From: DAOOVD01 sp035369845
Lineage (GTDB): Bacteria; Bacillota; Desulfotomaculia; Desulfotomaculales; Pelotomaculaceae
Reading direction: 5' to 3'
Assembly (NCBI GenBank): GCA_035369845.1
Contig: DAOOVD010000028.1
Coordinates: 1-36,135, forward strand
Length of the DNA: 36,135 bases
Shown: piece by piece, positions 24,024 through 32,374 of the stretch
Numbering within the stretch: the first letter of the stretch is position 1
Layout: each line of letters starts with the position of its first letter
Notes under the pieces: generated by a model
Told to the model about the DNA's origin: nothing
Database searches by the model: none
Seen by the model: the letters and a program-made list of their open reading frames with translations, nothing else
Program-made: the position numbers and the translations under genes

Positions 24024-24144
24024 GAGGAGGGATTTCTTATTTGAAATCGGAAAAAACCCGGCAATGTGAAATAATACAGGTAGGATTTTTCACCGGCGGC
24101 GGTGAAGTAATTCCCGAAACCGACACAGTGAGGGGCTGGCGCGG
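24024..24144 (+). other. 5' coding fragment of the EcsC-like gene in a shifted frame
   Basis: GAGGAGGG (24024-24031) followed by TTG 24041 opens a frame of about 31 credible codons (ending PETDTVRG) that then runs out of frame with the downstream gene. Adding one G to the run at 24132-24135 would join the two as ...DTVRGLARVLIFNPFD. It is therefore likely the true N-terminus of the next gene, split by a one-base deletion. Confidence 0.5.
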
Positions 24145-24780
24145 GTGCTCATATTCAACCCGTTTGACCATGTGGACAAAAAGGGCGTCAAAAAGCGGGT
24201 CGAGAAACTCAAAAAGAAGAAAAAGAACCTGACGCCCGAGGAAATCTGCCGGATTCTGATTAAGAAAAAAAGCAGGTGGTGCGCCGCCGCCGGGGCGCTT
24301 ACGGCGTTTCCCGGCGCGGTCCCGGTGGTAGGCACAGTGATTGCCGTGATCGGCGGGACGCTTTTTGACATGGCGGCCATGGGCTATCTATTAACCGAGC
24401 TGATACTGGAGGAGGCGGCCGTATACGACCGCGATCTGGACATTTCCGGCACTTCCCGGGAGGCGGTGTGGGTGATGGTTTCGACAATAGGAGCGGAAGC
24501 GGCGGGCCGGGGACTGACCAGATTGACGGCGGGACAGCTTTCCGGACGGGCTTTCAACCGCCTGATTGAGCAGGTTTTGATTTCCCTGGGAGTCAGGGCG
24601 TCCCAGCGGACTGTTTTGAGAATTATTCCTTTTATCGGCATGTTCATTGCCGGGGCGGTGAACTACTATACCTGCAGGAAGGTGGGGGAACTGGCCATGA
24701 AATACTACGCCGGGAATTCCTACAAAGACATCTGGGACGGAGAGACCATAGACGCAAGCTATGAAATAACGGGTGAATAG
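24145..24780 (+). CDS. EcsC-like membrane-associated protein, N-terminus probably frameshifted
   Basis: 211 residues from GTG 24145, whose ribosome binding site is weak (GAGGGG 24130-24135). A basic helix (KKRVEKLKKKKKN) leads into two hydrophobic segments at about residues 47-85 (GALTAFPGAVPVVGTVIAVI and MAAMGYLLTELIL) with VYDRDLD, then a helical core and RIIPFIGMFIAGAVNYYTC near residue 160. The latter pattern (IP-x-G... with NYY) and the YDRDL motif resemble EcsC proteins, often found beside ABC exporters; function not known. The strong start signal lies 100 bp upstream in another frame, see the 24024-24144 entry. Confidence 0.55.
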   Translation: MLIFNPFDHVDKKGVKKRVEKLKKKKKNLTPEEICRILIKKKSRWCAAAGALTAFPGAVPVVGTVIAVIGGTLFDMAAMGYLLTELILEEAAVYDRDLDISGTSREAVWVMVSTIGAEAAGRGLTRLTAGQLSGRAFNRLIEQVLISLGVRASQRTVLRIIPFIGMFIAGAVNYYTCRKVGELAMKYYAGNSYKDIWDGETIDASYEITGE

Positions 24781-24807
24781 AGCAGGGTGCCGCAGGCACG
24801 CTTGATG

Positions 24808-25080
24808 TTGTTGACAAGCGCTGAAACGCCCGCTCGTATGCTTCGCGCCGGGTGAAACAGGGGCTTGTTTCGGGCGATATTGGGCTGCCTTCAACTCACA
24901 TCCTGTTGCGGTTCAAGCTTTCGCGGACACAAATTGGGGACATTCCTCCGAGGGAGGTGCGTTCCCTAACCGCTGACCCCGCTCATCCAGTGTCGCATCC
25001 TCACTTTACCGGGTTCGTTTAAGACGCTGCGCAACATCGCTAGCTTCCTTCAACCTCAAGGTCCCGGGCAGTTTGTCAAA
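24808..25080 (+). repeat. MITE-like dispersed repeat, copy B
   Basis: About 270 bp, same orientation as copy A. Shared blocks include GAAACGC-CGCTC, CACATCCTGTTGCGGTTCA, GCTTTCGCGGACA, TCGCATCCTCACTT and CTTCAACCTCAAGGTCCCGG. The left end is decayed (GTTGACAAGCGCTG) but still complements the right end (CAGTTTGTCAA). It lacks an internal block of copy A and carries another insert (24936-24966). It ends 28 bp past the RND gene's stop codon. Confidence 0.75.
24936..24966 (+). repeat. REP-like hairpin nested in repeat copy B
   Basis: GGGGACATTCCTCC (24936-24949) and GGAGGTGCGTTCCC (24953-24966) form an imperfect hairpin with paired ends and a paired CCTCC/GGAGG core. It is absent from copy A at the same position, so it was inserted later. 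The GGGGAC...GTTCCC style resembles REP sequences mobilised by IS200-type transposases. Confidence 0.4.
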
Positions 25081-25108
25081 AACCTGCGGGGTGCGCCGGC
25101 ATGTTTTT

Positions 25109-28100
25109 TTAGCCGGCTTTTTTGTTCAGCCGCCGGCTGATGTTTGAGAGAATACTGTTTTTCAAGGCCTGCCATTTGACCGGAAACCACTCTTTGAAAT
25201 CCTCCAGCAGGGTATAGGCCACTGGTATCAATACCGGGGTGAGCAGGGTCGTAGTCGCCAGGCCGCCGATAATCACCACGGCCATGCTTTTCCTGATTTC
25301 GCTCCCTTCGGCCAGCGCCAGGGCGGTGGGCAGCATGCCGCCCACCATGGTCGAGGCCGTCATCACGATTGGCCGCAGCCGGGTGGTTCCGGCTTCGATC
25401 AACGCTTCCCTTAAGGTCAGACCCCGCTTCATTAGCGTGTTGGTGTAGTCGATGAGCAGGGTCCCGCTCTTGGCGGCAAGACCGTCAAGCATGACCAGGC
25501 CGATCAGGGAGATGATGTTGAAAGTGTTCCCCGTAACACACAGTGCCAGGAGTGCCCCGATAGCCCCGCAGGGCAGCGACAGCATCCTGACCAGCGGGGT
25601 CAGGAACGATTCGTAGAGAACAACCAGGATCATGTATACCAGGATTACCGCGAGAATAAGGGCTTTGATCAAATCGCCGAACGTCTCCTCCATATTCTTC
25701 TGGGCTCCGTAATACTGAATCCTGTACCCTTCCGGCACATTGAGCCCGGAAATGGCGGCGTCGACATCCCGGGTGATGTCTCCCAGCGGCCGGCCTTTGG
25801 TGTTGGCGGATATCACAACCAGCCTTTCCCGGTTGAGGTGGCTGATTGTGGTAGGGCCGCTTCCCACGGAGATATTGGCCACCTGCTTCAGAGGCACTGC
25901 CAGGCCGGCGGCGTTGCTTACCTTGATTTCTCCCACGTCGGCGACGCTGGCAAGGTTGACCCGGTTGAGGCGGACCCTGATGTCGTATTCCTTTCCTTCT
26001 TCCCGGTAGCGGGCGGCTGTTTCACCGGCTATGCTCGCCCGCATGGCCTGGGCGATTTCGGCGGCTGAAAGGCCGTAGGCGGAAGCCCGCAGGCGATCCA
26101 CGGTCACCTGTACCTCCGGCTGGCCGGAGGCCTTCCAGGAAGATTTAACGTCGACGGCGCCGGGGGTTTTTTCCACGATTTCCTGAACCTTTTGCGACAG
26201 GGAGGAGAGCGTTTTTTCGTCATGCCCGACGATCTCTACCTGAATGGGGGGTCCCAATTCCTGGGTGCCAACCAGCCCGGCTTCGGTGACGGTTAGCTTG
26301 ACGCCCGGGAAGTCGCGCTTCCAGTTCCTGATTTCATCGGCCACCTGCCAGAGCGTCCTCTTGCGTTCGTTTTTCGGGCGGAGGGTGACGACAATCTGGG
26401 CGTTGTTGGAGCCCATTGCGAACAGGTCACTGCTTCTGCCGGGCATCGACAGGTAATGTTCGACCTCGGGCATTTTTTTCAGCCTGTCCTCCATCTGTTT
26501 GACCAGTTCGTCCGTTTTGAGCAGGGGGGTGCCCGGGGGGAGTTCAATGTTTACGGTGAATGTGGACTGGTCCGGGTTCGGTATGAATTCCGACCCGATT
26601 GCGCCGAGGGGAATTAGGGCCACCGACAGGACAAGCGCCGCGGCTGTTGCGGCGAAAACTTTTTTTCGGTTGTCAAGGGCCCAGATTAAAAGCCTTCTGT
26701 AGGATTGCGCGGCATTGCCGGCGATATTTGAACTATGCGAATAAAGTCTCTTGAAAAGGGGTACGGATTCCAGAAGGTTTGCGGCCGGGCCGCCTTCTTT
26801 TTTCCCGAGCTTTGCGGAAAGCATGGGCGTGAGGGTGAACGAAACGAAAAGGGAAAAGAGGGCGGCAAAAACCACGGTCAGGCCGAACTGGCGGAAAAAC
26901 TGGCCGACCAGGCCGGTCATGAAGGCTATGGGCATGAAAACGACGACGTCCTGCAGCGTTATGGCCACCGCCGCCATACCTATTTCGTAACGGCCGTCGA
27001 TGGCGGCCTGTTCGGGGTCCTTGCCCATCGTGCGGTGCCTGTGGATGTTCTCCAGGATGACTATCGAGTCGTCTACCAGAATTCCCACACACAGGGTCAG
27101 GCCCATCAGAGATAGTATGTTGAAGGTGAATCCGGCGAAATACATCATCAGAAAGGTGGAGATGATGGAAGTGGGGATGGCCAGCATGACGGTAAAGACG
27201 GAACGCCATTCCCGCAGAAAGAAAATGAGTACGATGCCCGTCATCAGGACGCCTTCGAGAAGGGTGCGCTTGGAGTCGGCCAGGGAACTCCTTATAAAGT
27301 CACTGTTGTTTTGGGCGACAACCAGTTCCACGTCTTTCGGCAGTTGCTTTTTGATTGCGTCGGTCTGTCTGGAAACGGCGTCGGAGGCTTCGATGATCGA
27401 GGCGTCGTTCTGTTTCTGTATGATCAGCGCCACCGCCTGACGTCCGTCAAAGCGGGCGTACTGGGTGGCTTCGGCGTAGCTGTCTTTTACGGAGGCGATA
27501 TCTCTCAGGGCAACTGAACCTCCGGGAAAGGGTATGCGGATTTCCTCCAGTTCCGGCAGGCTTTTGTATTCGCCCAGTAGGCGTACGGTGAAATCCGTGG
27601 CCGGCTGTTTCAGGCTGCCTGCCGGCATGTTGACGTTCTCAAGACTAAGGCGGTCGACGATCTGGTTTATGGAAAGTCCGTATCCTTCCATCCTGGTGCG
27701 GTCCACCTGCACGTCTATCACCCGTTCCAGGCCGCCCACGAGGGTTACTGCGCCCACTCCCTGAACGGACTCCAGTTGCTGCTTTACGGTGTCTTTCGCC
27801 AGCGTGTGGATGGAGGTAAGGGGCCGCTCGCCCGACAGCACGAGGGTCATGACCGGCTCTTCATTCATGTTGTGTTTGTGAACCACGGGCTTCTCGGCGT
27901 CCCTGGGAAGCCTGTGCTGCACCGCGTCAACGGCCTTTTGCACGTCTATCGCCGCTATGTCCGCGTCGGTGCTCATGGTAAACTCCAGGATGGTGACGGC
28001 CAATCCTTCGGTGGCTGTGGTCGTCGTCCTTTTGATGCCGGGCAGGGAAGACACCGCCTCCTCGATGGGTTCCACCACCTGGCTCTCGATCTCTTTGGCC

Positions 28101-28264
28101 CCCGCGCCCGGGTAGCGGGTAACGACGGAAATAAAGGGGGTATTCGTTTCGGGAAAAAGGTCGGAGCCGAGGCGCATGTATCCCACAAGCCCCATAACTA
28201 TAAAAAACATGATGACCATGGTCATGGCGGCTGGTTTTTTTATGGCAAGCTCGGTAATTTTCAA
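25109..28264 (-). CDS. RND-family efflux transporter (AcrB/HAE type)
   Basis: 1051 residues, full length. TTG 28264 lies seven bases from AGGAGG (28272-28277). The N-terminal helix (KKPAAMTMVIMFFIVMGLVG) is followed by a periplasmic-type porter domain with PETNTPFISVVTRYPGA. The proton-relay aspartates in ILVDDSIVILENI (about residue 400) and the later lysine in LDGLAAKSGTLLIDYTN are present, so it should be active with proton coupling. Twelve membrane segments and two large extracellular loops fit the family. No membrane-fusion or outer-membrane partner is adjacent. The upstream TetR gene is the probable regulator. It is flanked on both sides by inverted copies of the dispersed repeat. Confidence 0.92.
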   Translation of the reverse strand: MKITELAIKKPAAMTMVIMFFIVMGLVGYMRLGSDLFPETNTPFISVVTRYPGAGAKEIESQVVEPIEEAVSSLPGIKRTTTTATEGLAVTILEFTMSTDADIAAIDVQKAVDAVQHRLPRDAEKPVVHKHNMNEEPVMTLVLSGERPLTSIHTLAKDTVKQQLESVQGVGAVTLVGGLERVIDVQVDRTRMEGYGLSINQIVDRLSLENVNMPAGSLKQPATDFTVRLLGEYKSLPELEEIRIPFPGGSVALRDIASVKDSYAEATQYARFDGRQAVALIIQKQNDASIIEASDAVSRQTDAIKKQLPKDVELVVAQNNSDFIRSSLADSKRTLLEGVLMTGIVLIFFLREWRSVFTVMLAIPTSIISTFLMMYFAGFTFNILSLMGLTLCVGILVDDSIVILENIHRHRTMGKDPEQAAIDGRYEIGMAAVAITLQDVVVFMPIAFMTGLVGQFFRQFGLTVVFAALFSLFVSFTLTPMLSAKLGKKEGGPAANLLESVPLFKRLYSHSSNIAGNAAQSYRRLLIWALDNRKKVFAATAAALVLSVALIPLGAIGSEFIPNPDQSTFTVNIELPPGTPLLKTDELVKQMEDRLKKMPEVEHYLSMPGRSSDLFAMGSNNAQIVVTLRPKNERKRTLWQVADEIRNWKRDFPGVKLTVTEAGLVGTQELGPPIQVEIVGHDEKTLSSLSQKVQEIVEKTPGAVDVKSSWKASGQPEVQVTVDRLRASAYGLSAAEIAQAMRASIAGETAARYREEGKEYDIRVRLNRVNLASVADVGEIKVSNAAGLAVPLKQVANISVGSGPTTISHLNRERLVVISANTKGRPLGDITRDVDAAISGLNVPEGYRIQYYGAQKNMEETFGDLIKALILAVILVYMILVVLYESFLTPLVRMLSLPCGAIGALLALCVTGNTFNIISLIGLVMLDGLAAKSGTLLIDYTNTLMKRGLTLREALIEAGTTRLRPIVMTASTMVGGMLPTALALAEGSEIRKSMAVVIIGGLATTTLLTPVLIPVAYTLLEDFKEWFPVKWQALKNSILSNISRRLNKKAG

Positions 28265-28287
28265 AGGAATACCTCCTGCCGGACTGG

Positions 28288-28638
28288 CCGCAAATTTTTC
28301 CGGACTTTGAGGCTAAAGGAAGCGGGTGATATGCGCAGCCCAGTCTGCAATCCCGCGCAGGTGGGCAGCGCTCTTGGCGGCGGTGAACTGCGTTGCCCGG
28401 CGCCCGGTGAAAACACCAGCCGGCAATACTTGAGAGCACATCGTCTTGGCGGCAAGTCACGATACGCCTTAGTGCCAGGCCGGCCCGGCGCAAGTTGAAG
28501 GCGGTCCGGTTTCGCCCTAAAGCTTGCGGCTTGGTTCTGAAGGCGCGAAATCCGGGGAGTGAGGGTGACGGGGCGCTGCCCGAAGAGCGCAGGGCACATA
28601 AAACAGCAACCGGAGCAGGTGTTTCAACCTGAAGGCTT
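28288..28638 (-). repeat. MITE-like dispersed repeat, copy C (diverged)
   Basis: About 350 bp in minus orientation, filling the gap between tetR and the RND gene. Minus-strand blocks match copies A and B: CCTTCAGGTTGAAACACC at one end, GAAACCGGACCGCCTTCAACT in the middle and GCTTCCTTTAGCCTCAAAG near the other end; TGCGCAGC next to that end matches copy B. Short open frames here are low-quality protein and do not resemble a lost fusion protein. Confidence 0.6.
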
Positions 28639-28658
28639 TTGCCGGCGGCCTCTCTGTT

Positions 28659-29279
28659 TTACTCGGCGGCGCCGTCTTTTGCGGCGAAACCTTTATCCAC
28701 AATCCTGTTCAGCAGCGGAAGAGCATCCTTCAGGGTAAACGCCTGCGGGTCGACGAGCCACTGAAAGCTCAGCCCGTCGAAAGCCGCCAGGATCAAGGAA
28801 CCGGCAATTTCAGGGCTGATGTCCGGGCTGAAATGACCTTCGTCGATGCCTTCCCTGATGACGGCGGCGATCAGTTCACGGTAACGGCTGTAAAGCGAAC
28901 GGAGAGTCTCTTCGAATTCGCTGTCGGTGATGACGATTCCCTCCGAGTGAAAAACTTTGACGAGAGCGCAAAACTCCCTGTTGTTTTCAAAATAGTCCGC
29001 GCTGTTCCAAAAGGCTTTCAATATTTTCACGGGTGGGGGGGAGGAAGAGGAAAGGGCGGAGGTAATCAGTTCGTCGAACTCGTTGTACCTGCTTGTGATT
29101 AAAAACTTGAAAAGTTCCTTCTTGTTTTTGAAGTGCCAGTAAATGGCTCCCTTGGTCAACCCTGCCGCGGCGGCGATGTCGTCCATGGTGGTTTTGTGGT
29201 AGCCCCTGCTGCTGAATATTTTGACTGCCGACCGGCAAATCCTTTCAAAGGCGTTATCCCCCGCCGTCGGGTGCGTCAT
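28659..29279 (-). CDS. TetR-family transcriptional repressor
   Basis: 206 residues from ATG 29279, seven bases from GGGAGG; ATG 29294 is in frame but lies before that site. The N-terminal HTH is typical: FERICRSAVKIFSSRGYHK, TTMDDIAAAAGLTKGAIYWH, FKNKKELF. The C-terminal ligand-binding domain is helical, with no recognisable ligand motif. Two palindromes overlap its promoter (29295-29341), so it should repress itself and, through read-through, the RND pump downstream. A repeat copy separates the two genes and may have altered that link. Confidence 0.9.
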   Translation of the reverse strand: MTHPTAGDNAFERICRSAVKIFSSRGYHKTTMDDIAAAAGLTKGAIYWHFKNKKELFKFLITSRYNEFDELITSALSSSSPPPVKILKAFWNSADYFENNREFCALVKVFHSEGIVITDSEFEETLRSLYSRYRELIAAVIREGIDEGHFSPDISPEIAGSLILAAFDGLSFQWLVDPQAFTLKDALPLLNRIVDKGFAAKDGAAE

Positions 29280-29294
29280 GGTTAAACCTCCCAT

Positions 29295-29341
29295 ACTGAC
29301 CGGTTAGTTAACATGTTAGCATGATTTATTCCGGGTGTCAA
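29295..29341 (-). promoter_or_regulatory. tetR promoter with two overlapping operators
   Basis: Minus strand TTGACA (29336-29341), 17-bp spacer, TAACAT (29313-29318). A perfect palindrome TAACATGTTA (29309-29318) covers the -10 box, and a near-palindrome ACTGACCGGTTAGT (29295-29308) abuts it, like the operators of other TetR-type efflux repressors. Confidence 0.65.
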
Positions 29342-29380
29342 TTTTGTCCTTCGCTCAAAAGGATTATTTCCGCAAGTTGA

Positions 29381-29407
29381 CGGCCCCGCGCTTTTGGCGC
29401 GGGGCCG
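29381..29407. terminator. Strong GC hairpin after the small gene
   Basis: Perfect 11-bp stem CGGCCCCGCGC (29381-29391) with GCGCGGGGCCG (29397-29407), 5-nt loop, six bases past the stop of the gene at 29413. No T-run follows, so it may stabilise the 3' end rather than terminate. Confidence 0.5.
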
Positions 29408-29412
29408 CCGGG

Positions 29413-29655
29413 TCAGGATATTTTCTGGAGCATTTCCTGCTGCTTGTGTTTTTTGCCGGCGATTTCCTCGGCATAATCGGAAGATATCAGGTAAAGGTTG
29501 ACCCAAAGGTCGTGTTCGTTTGATTTCCCTTCCAGTTCTCTTGCAAGTTCCTTGAATTTTTTCACGACCCTGTCTTTGAAGGCTGAGAATTCACACAGCA
29601 GTTCCACTATGTCGCGCTGGGTGTAAGAGGCTCCTTCGCGCAGGATTTTTGCCAA
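29413..29655 (-). CDS. Small hypothetical protein, 80 aa
   Basis: TTG 29655 is seven bases from GGGGG (29663-29667) and has a strong promoter (29689-29717); a longer frame from 29703 lacks a site. The product is mostly helical and charged: AKILREGASYTQRDIVELL, then KFKELARELEGKSNEHD, WVNLYLISSDYAEEI and a KKHKQQEML tail. No family recognised. The single-gene unit with its own promoter and hairpin implies independent expression. Confidence 0.6.
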   Translation of the reverse strand: MAKILREGASYTQRDIVELLCEFSAFKDRVVKKFKELARELEGKSNEHDLWVNLYLISSDYAEEIAGKKHKQQEMLQKIS

Positions 29656-29688
29656 GTGTATACCCCCTTCACAATTGTCTCTTAGATA

Positions 29689-29717
29689 ATTATAGAATCC
29701 CATCCAATTACTGTTAA
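29689..29717 (-). promoter_or_regulatory. Promoter for the 80-aa gene
   Basis: Minus strand TTAACA (29712-29717), 17-bp spacer and consensus TATAAT (29689-29694); one mismatch overall. Confidence 0.65.
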
Positions 29718-29756
29718 GGGGATTTAAATGTATTATTTGCGGTAAAATTATCGAAA

Positions 29757-29789
29757 ATAAAAAGCAGCGGGGGGCTCTGCGCCCCCCGC
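29757..29789 (-). terminator. Intrinsic terminator of the FG-rich protein gene
   Basis: Perfect 9-bp stem GCGGGGGGC/GCCCCCCGC (29767-29775, 29781-29789), 5-nt loop, followed on the minus strand by TGCTTTTTATTTT. It lies 13 bases after the stop at 29803. Confidence 0.75.
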
Positions 29790-29802
29790 AAAAAAACGCT
29801 TC

Positions 29803-30528
29803 TCAGCTGCTGTAAAGAGGCATGCTGCTCAGAGCGGGCTGGCCGCCGAAAAGACCGGAGCCGATTTGACTGGTGGCGCCCATTGTGCTGAAGCTGGGGG
29901 TGTATTGACCGGCGAAACCGAAAGTGCCGTAATTCTGCGCCGGGCTAAAATGCTGTTGTAACCAGGGAGCGCTGGTGCCCGTCAGTGCGGATTGCTGGGC
30001 TCCCATCGTGCTCATCCCGAAAGTGGAGGGGATATTACGGGCCGTATAGGCGCTCTGGCCGGCAATGTTGCTGTATGCCGGAATACTAAAGCTCGAAGTG
30101 TAAGGATCGACCGCCGCCATCATGTTCATGGTCCGGTTCGCCGCAGCCTGGGTGCCGAAAGCGCTGAACTGGGCGGGAGTGTACTGGCTTGTGCCGAAAC
30201 CGAAGCCGGCCGTGCCGAACTGTCCCGTTGCTTGCTGGCTCAGCGGCTGGGTCATGCCGAACTGGCCGCTGGTATAGGGCCTTAACATTTGAGAAGTTAC
30301 CTGCTGGGCGACATTGCTGATGATGTTGACATCCTGGCTCAGGCGGTTGCACAGATGCTGAATCTGCTGAAGCTGTTGGGAAGCCAGGACTTCGTTTTGC
30401 TGCAGGCGCTGGAGTTGAGCCGCGTTGTTGGCTTCCGAACGCTGCAACTGGTTCGCCACCTGGCTGATGTTGTTGACTTCCTGCCGCAAATCCTGGATTT
30501 GCCTTTGGAGTTGATAGATTTGATCCAT
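29803..30528 (-). CDS. Coiled-coil plus FG/Q-rich low-complexity protein, 241 aa
   Basis: ATG 30528 has AAGGGGGA upstream. Residues 1-80 form a Gln-rich coiled coil with regular hydrophobic spacing (QIYQLQRQIQDLRQEV, then further QL repeats). Residues 85-241 are low complexity, rich in Phe, Gly, Gln, Ser, Thr and Tyr, with recurrent QFG, GFGF and AFG units and no charged residues for long stretches. No signal peptide. It might be a spore-coat or self-assembling protein; this is a guess from composition. Own ribosome binding site and terminator show it is expressed as a single gene. Confidence 0.7.
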   Translation of the reverse strand: MDQIYQLQRQIQDLRQEVNNISQVANQLQRSEANNAAQLQRLQQNEVLASQQLQQIQHLCNRLSQDVNIISNVAQQVTSQMLRPYTSGQFGMTQPLSQQATGQFGTAGFGFGTSQYTPAQFSAFGTQAAANRTMNMMAAVDPYTSSFSIPAYSNIAGQSAYTARNIPSTFGMSTMGAQQSALTGTSAPWLQQHFSPAQNYGTFGFAGQYTPSFSTMGATSQIGSGLFGGQPALSSMPLYSS

Positions 30529-30625
30529 TTTCGTTCCCCCTTGCTAAATTTAGGCTTTTTGCCTTTTGCAGATATTATTCTACGTACATTCCATTGTTAT
30601 TAGTGGGAAATAGTGGAACGGCATT

Positions 30626-32197
30626 TCAAAGTTTTTTTACCAGGTCAAGCCGGGCGCCGGCCGTACAGGGAATCAATCCCTCGATATGCGGGGAACATGC
30701 CGTCAGTTTCAGGCTGTGGTTCAGTACTACCAGAGGCGAATCCTGCACGATCACTTTTACGGCTCTCTGGTACAAATGCGCCCGGACGGACGGCTCGGTT
30801 TCCTGCTGAGCTCCGGCCAGGAGCAGGTCGACCTCGCCGTTCCGGTAACGGAAGGTGTTCAGCCCGCTATCGATCTGGGAGGATGAGAGCAGGGTGTAGA
30901 GAATGTTGTCCGGATCGCCGTTGTCACTGATCCAGCCGTAAAGAAAGGCGTTTCCTTCCCCCTTGAAAAGAGCTTCCTTGTACCTGTCCCAGGGATACAC
31001 CCTGATTTCCGCTTCTATGCCCGCCCTTGCCAGATCGCTGCGCAGAAGCCCGGCCAGCTTTTCTCCTCCTGCGGGATTGTATGGCCTGGTGTTCGAATAA
31101 GTGATGATGGTAATCTTCATTCCGTCGGGATAGCCGTTTTCAGCCAGCAATTCTTTTGCTCCGGCCGGGTCGTAGGGGAGCGGGCGGAGGCCGGGATCAT
31201 AACCCAGGACGCCGGGAGGCAGGGGGCCGTTCGCCTCAAAAGATGCCCCTTTGAAAAGCGCTGCATTGATATGGGCGCGGTCCACGAGCATATTGACCGC
31301 TCTTCGCACCGCGGGGTTGTCGAACGGTTTTTTGTCCGTAAAAAAACCAAGGTAGTTCAGGTCGAGTCCCGGCGACCTGATCACGGAATACCCTTTTTCT
31401 TCGAGAAAGCGGGCGTCTGGCAGCGTTAACCCGTCGGCTACGTCGGCCAGGCCGAGAACGAGGGCCAGTGAGCGCATCCTGCTGTTCTTAATTACGGTAA
31501 ACGACAGGTCGCGCTGTTCGGCCGGCTTTCCCCAGTAGTCCACGTTTGCCTTCAGGGTGATGATCTTTCCTTTTTTCCATTGCGCGAACCGGTAAGGTCC
31601 GGTTCCCACCGGCCGGTCGCCGAAGCCATCGCCGAGCACAGAAGCGGCGTCCGGGCTGACGATGGGGGCGGATGCCGGCATGGCCAGGTTGTTCAAAAAA
31701 GGAGCGTAGGGATATTTTAAAACAAATGTTACGGTGTAAGGGTCGGGCGTCTTTATCGTGTCGACCACGCCGAAGGTGAAGGAAGCATAGGCTGTGCTTT
31801 CCCGGCGGAAAGGGGGCATCTGCCTTTCCACGCTGAATCTTACGGCTTCCGAGTTGAAAGGCGTCCCGTCGTGAAACTTGACGTTTTTCCTCAGGTAGAA
31901 CGTCCACTCCCGCCCGTCCGGAGAGACCCGCCAGGCTTCGGCGAGACAGGGCTCCACCTCGGTGGTGCCGGGCTTGAAGCGGACAAGTCCTTCAAAGATG
32001 TTGGAGATGACTTTAAGCGACTCTTCGTCCTGCGCCTGCGCCGGGTCCAGTGTTGCAGCGTCACGGCCCCTGGCATAGACGAGGCTTTTCCCATCCAGTC
32101 CGACCAGCCTGCCGGAAGCGGGTACGAGACGGAAAAAGGCAAAAAGGAAAACGGCGACGATCAGGAGGCACAACAGGATTAATCTTGTTTTGCGCAT
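30626..32197 (-). CDS. Peptide/nickel-type ABC solute-binding protein (SBP family 5), membrane-anchored
   Basis: 523 residues from ATG 32197; GTG 32206 is possible and the site GGGGTGG overlaps it. An N-terminal hydrophobic segment (about 6-26) without a lipobox cysteine suggests an uncleaved anchor or signal peptide. Family motifs: LDPAQAQDEESLKVISNIFEG, LAEAWRVSPDGREWTFYLRK, VKFHDGTPFNSEAV, GTGPYRFAQWKKG and WISDNGDPDN. Members bind oligopeptides, nickel or opines outside the cell. No permease or ATPase genes are adjacent, so it is an orphan and must use a transporter elsewhere or act as a sensor. Confidence 0.85.
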   Translation of the reverse strand: MRKTRLILLCLLIVAVFLFAFFRLVPASGRLVGLDGKSLVYARGRDAATLDPAQAQDEESLKVISNIFEGLVRFKPGTTEVEPCLAEAWRVSPDGREWTFYLRKNVKFHDGTPFNSEAVRFSVERQMPPFRRESTAYASFTFGVVDTIKTPDPYTVTFVLKYPYAPFLNNLAMPASAPIVSPDAASVLGDGFGDRPVGTGPYRFAQWKKGKIITLKANVDYWGKPAEQRDLSFTVIKNSRMRSLALVLGLADVADGLTLPDARFLEEKGYSVIRSPGLDLNYLGFFTDKKPFDNPAVRRAVNMLVDRAHINAALFKGASFEANGPLPPGVLGYDPGLRPLPYDPAGAKELLAENGYPDGMKITIITYSNTRPYNPAGGEKLAGLLRSDLARAGIEAEIRVYPWDRYKEALFKGEGNAFLYGWISDNGDPDNILYTLLSSSQIDSGLNTFRYRNGEVDLLLAGAQQETEPSVRAHLYQRAVKVIVQDSPLVVLNHSLKLTACSPHIEGLIPCTAGARLDLVKKL

Positions 32198-32374
32198 GGC
32201 CACCACCCCGGATTGTTGTTAATAATACTTCTGGATGCAGCAGTAATTATCCTTCATATCTGGAAAAAATTGTTTATTTATGTATATGCCGCCTGCTTTT
32301 GTTAAATATCTTTTAATTTTGCTTTTGCTGGTTTAATATATTACTTGTAAGTTTCTTTCTGGGGGTGTCGGGCG

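Noticed and set aside
28261..28599. Minus-strand 112-codon frame between tetR and the RND gene, considered as a lost fusion-protein gene
   Set aside because: The DNA aligns with the dispersed repeat family, and the translation has no lipoyl or hairpin domain features.
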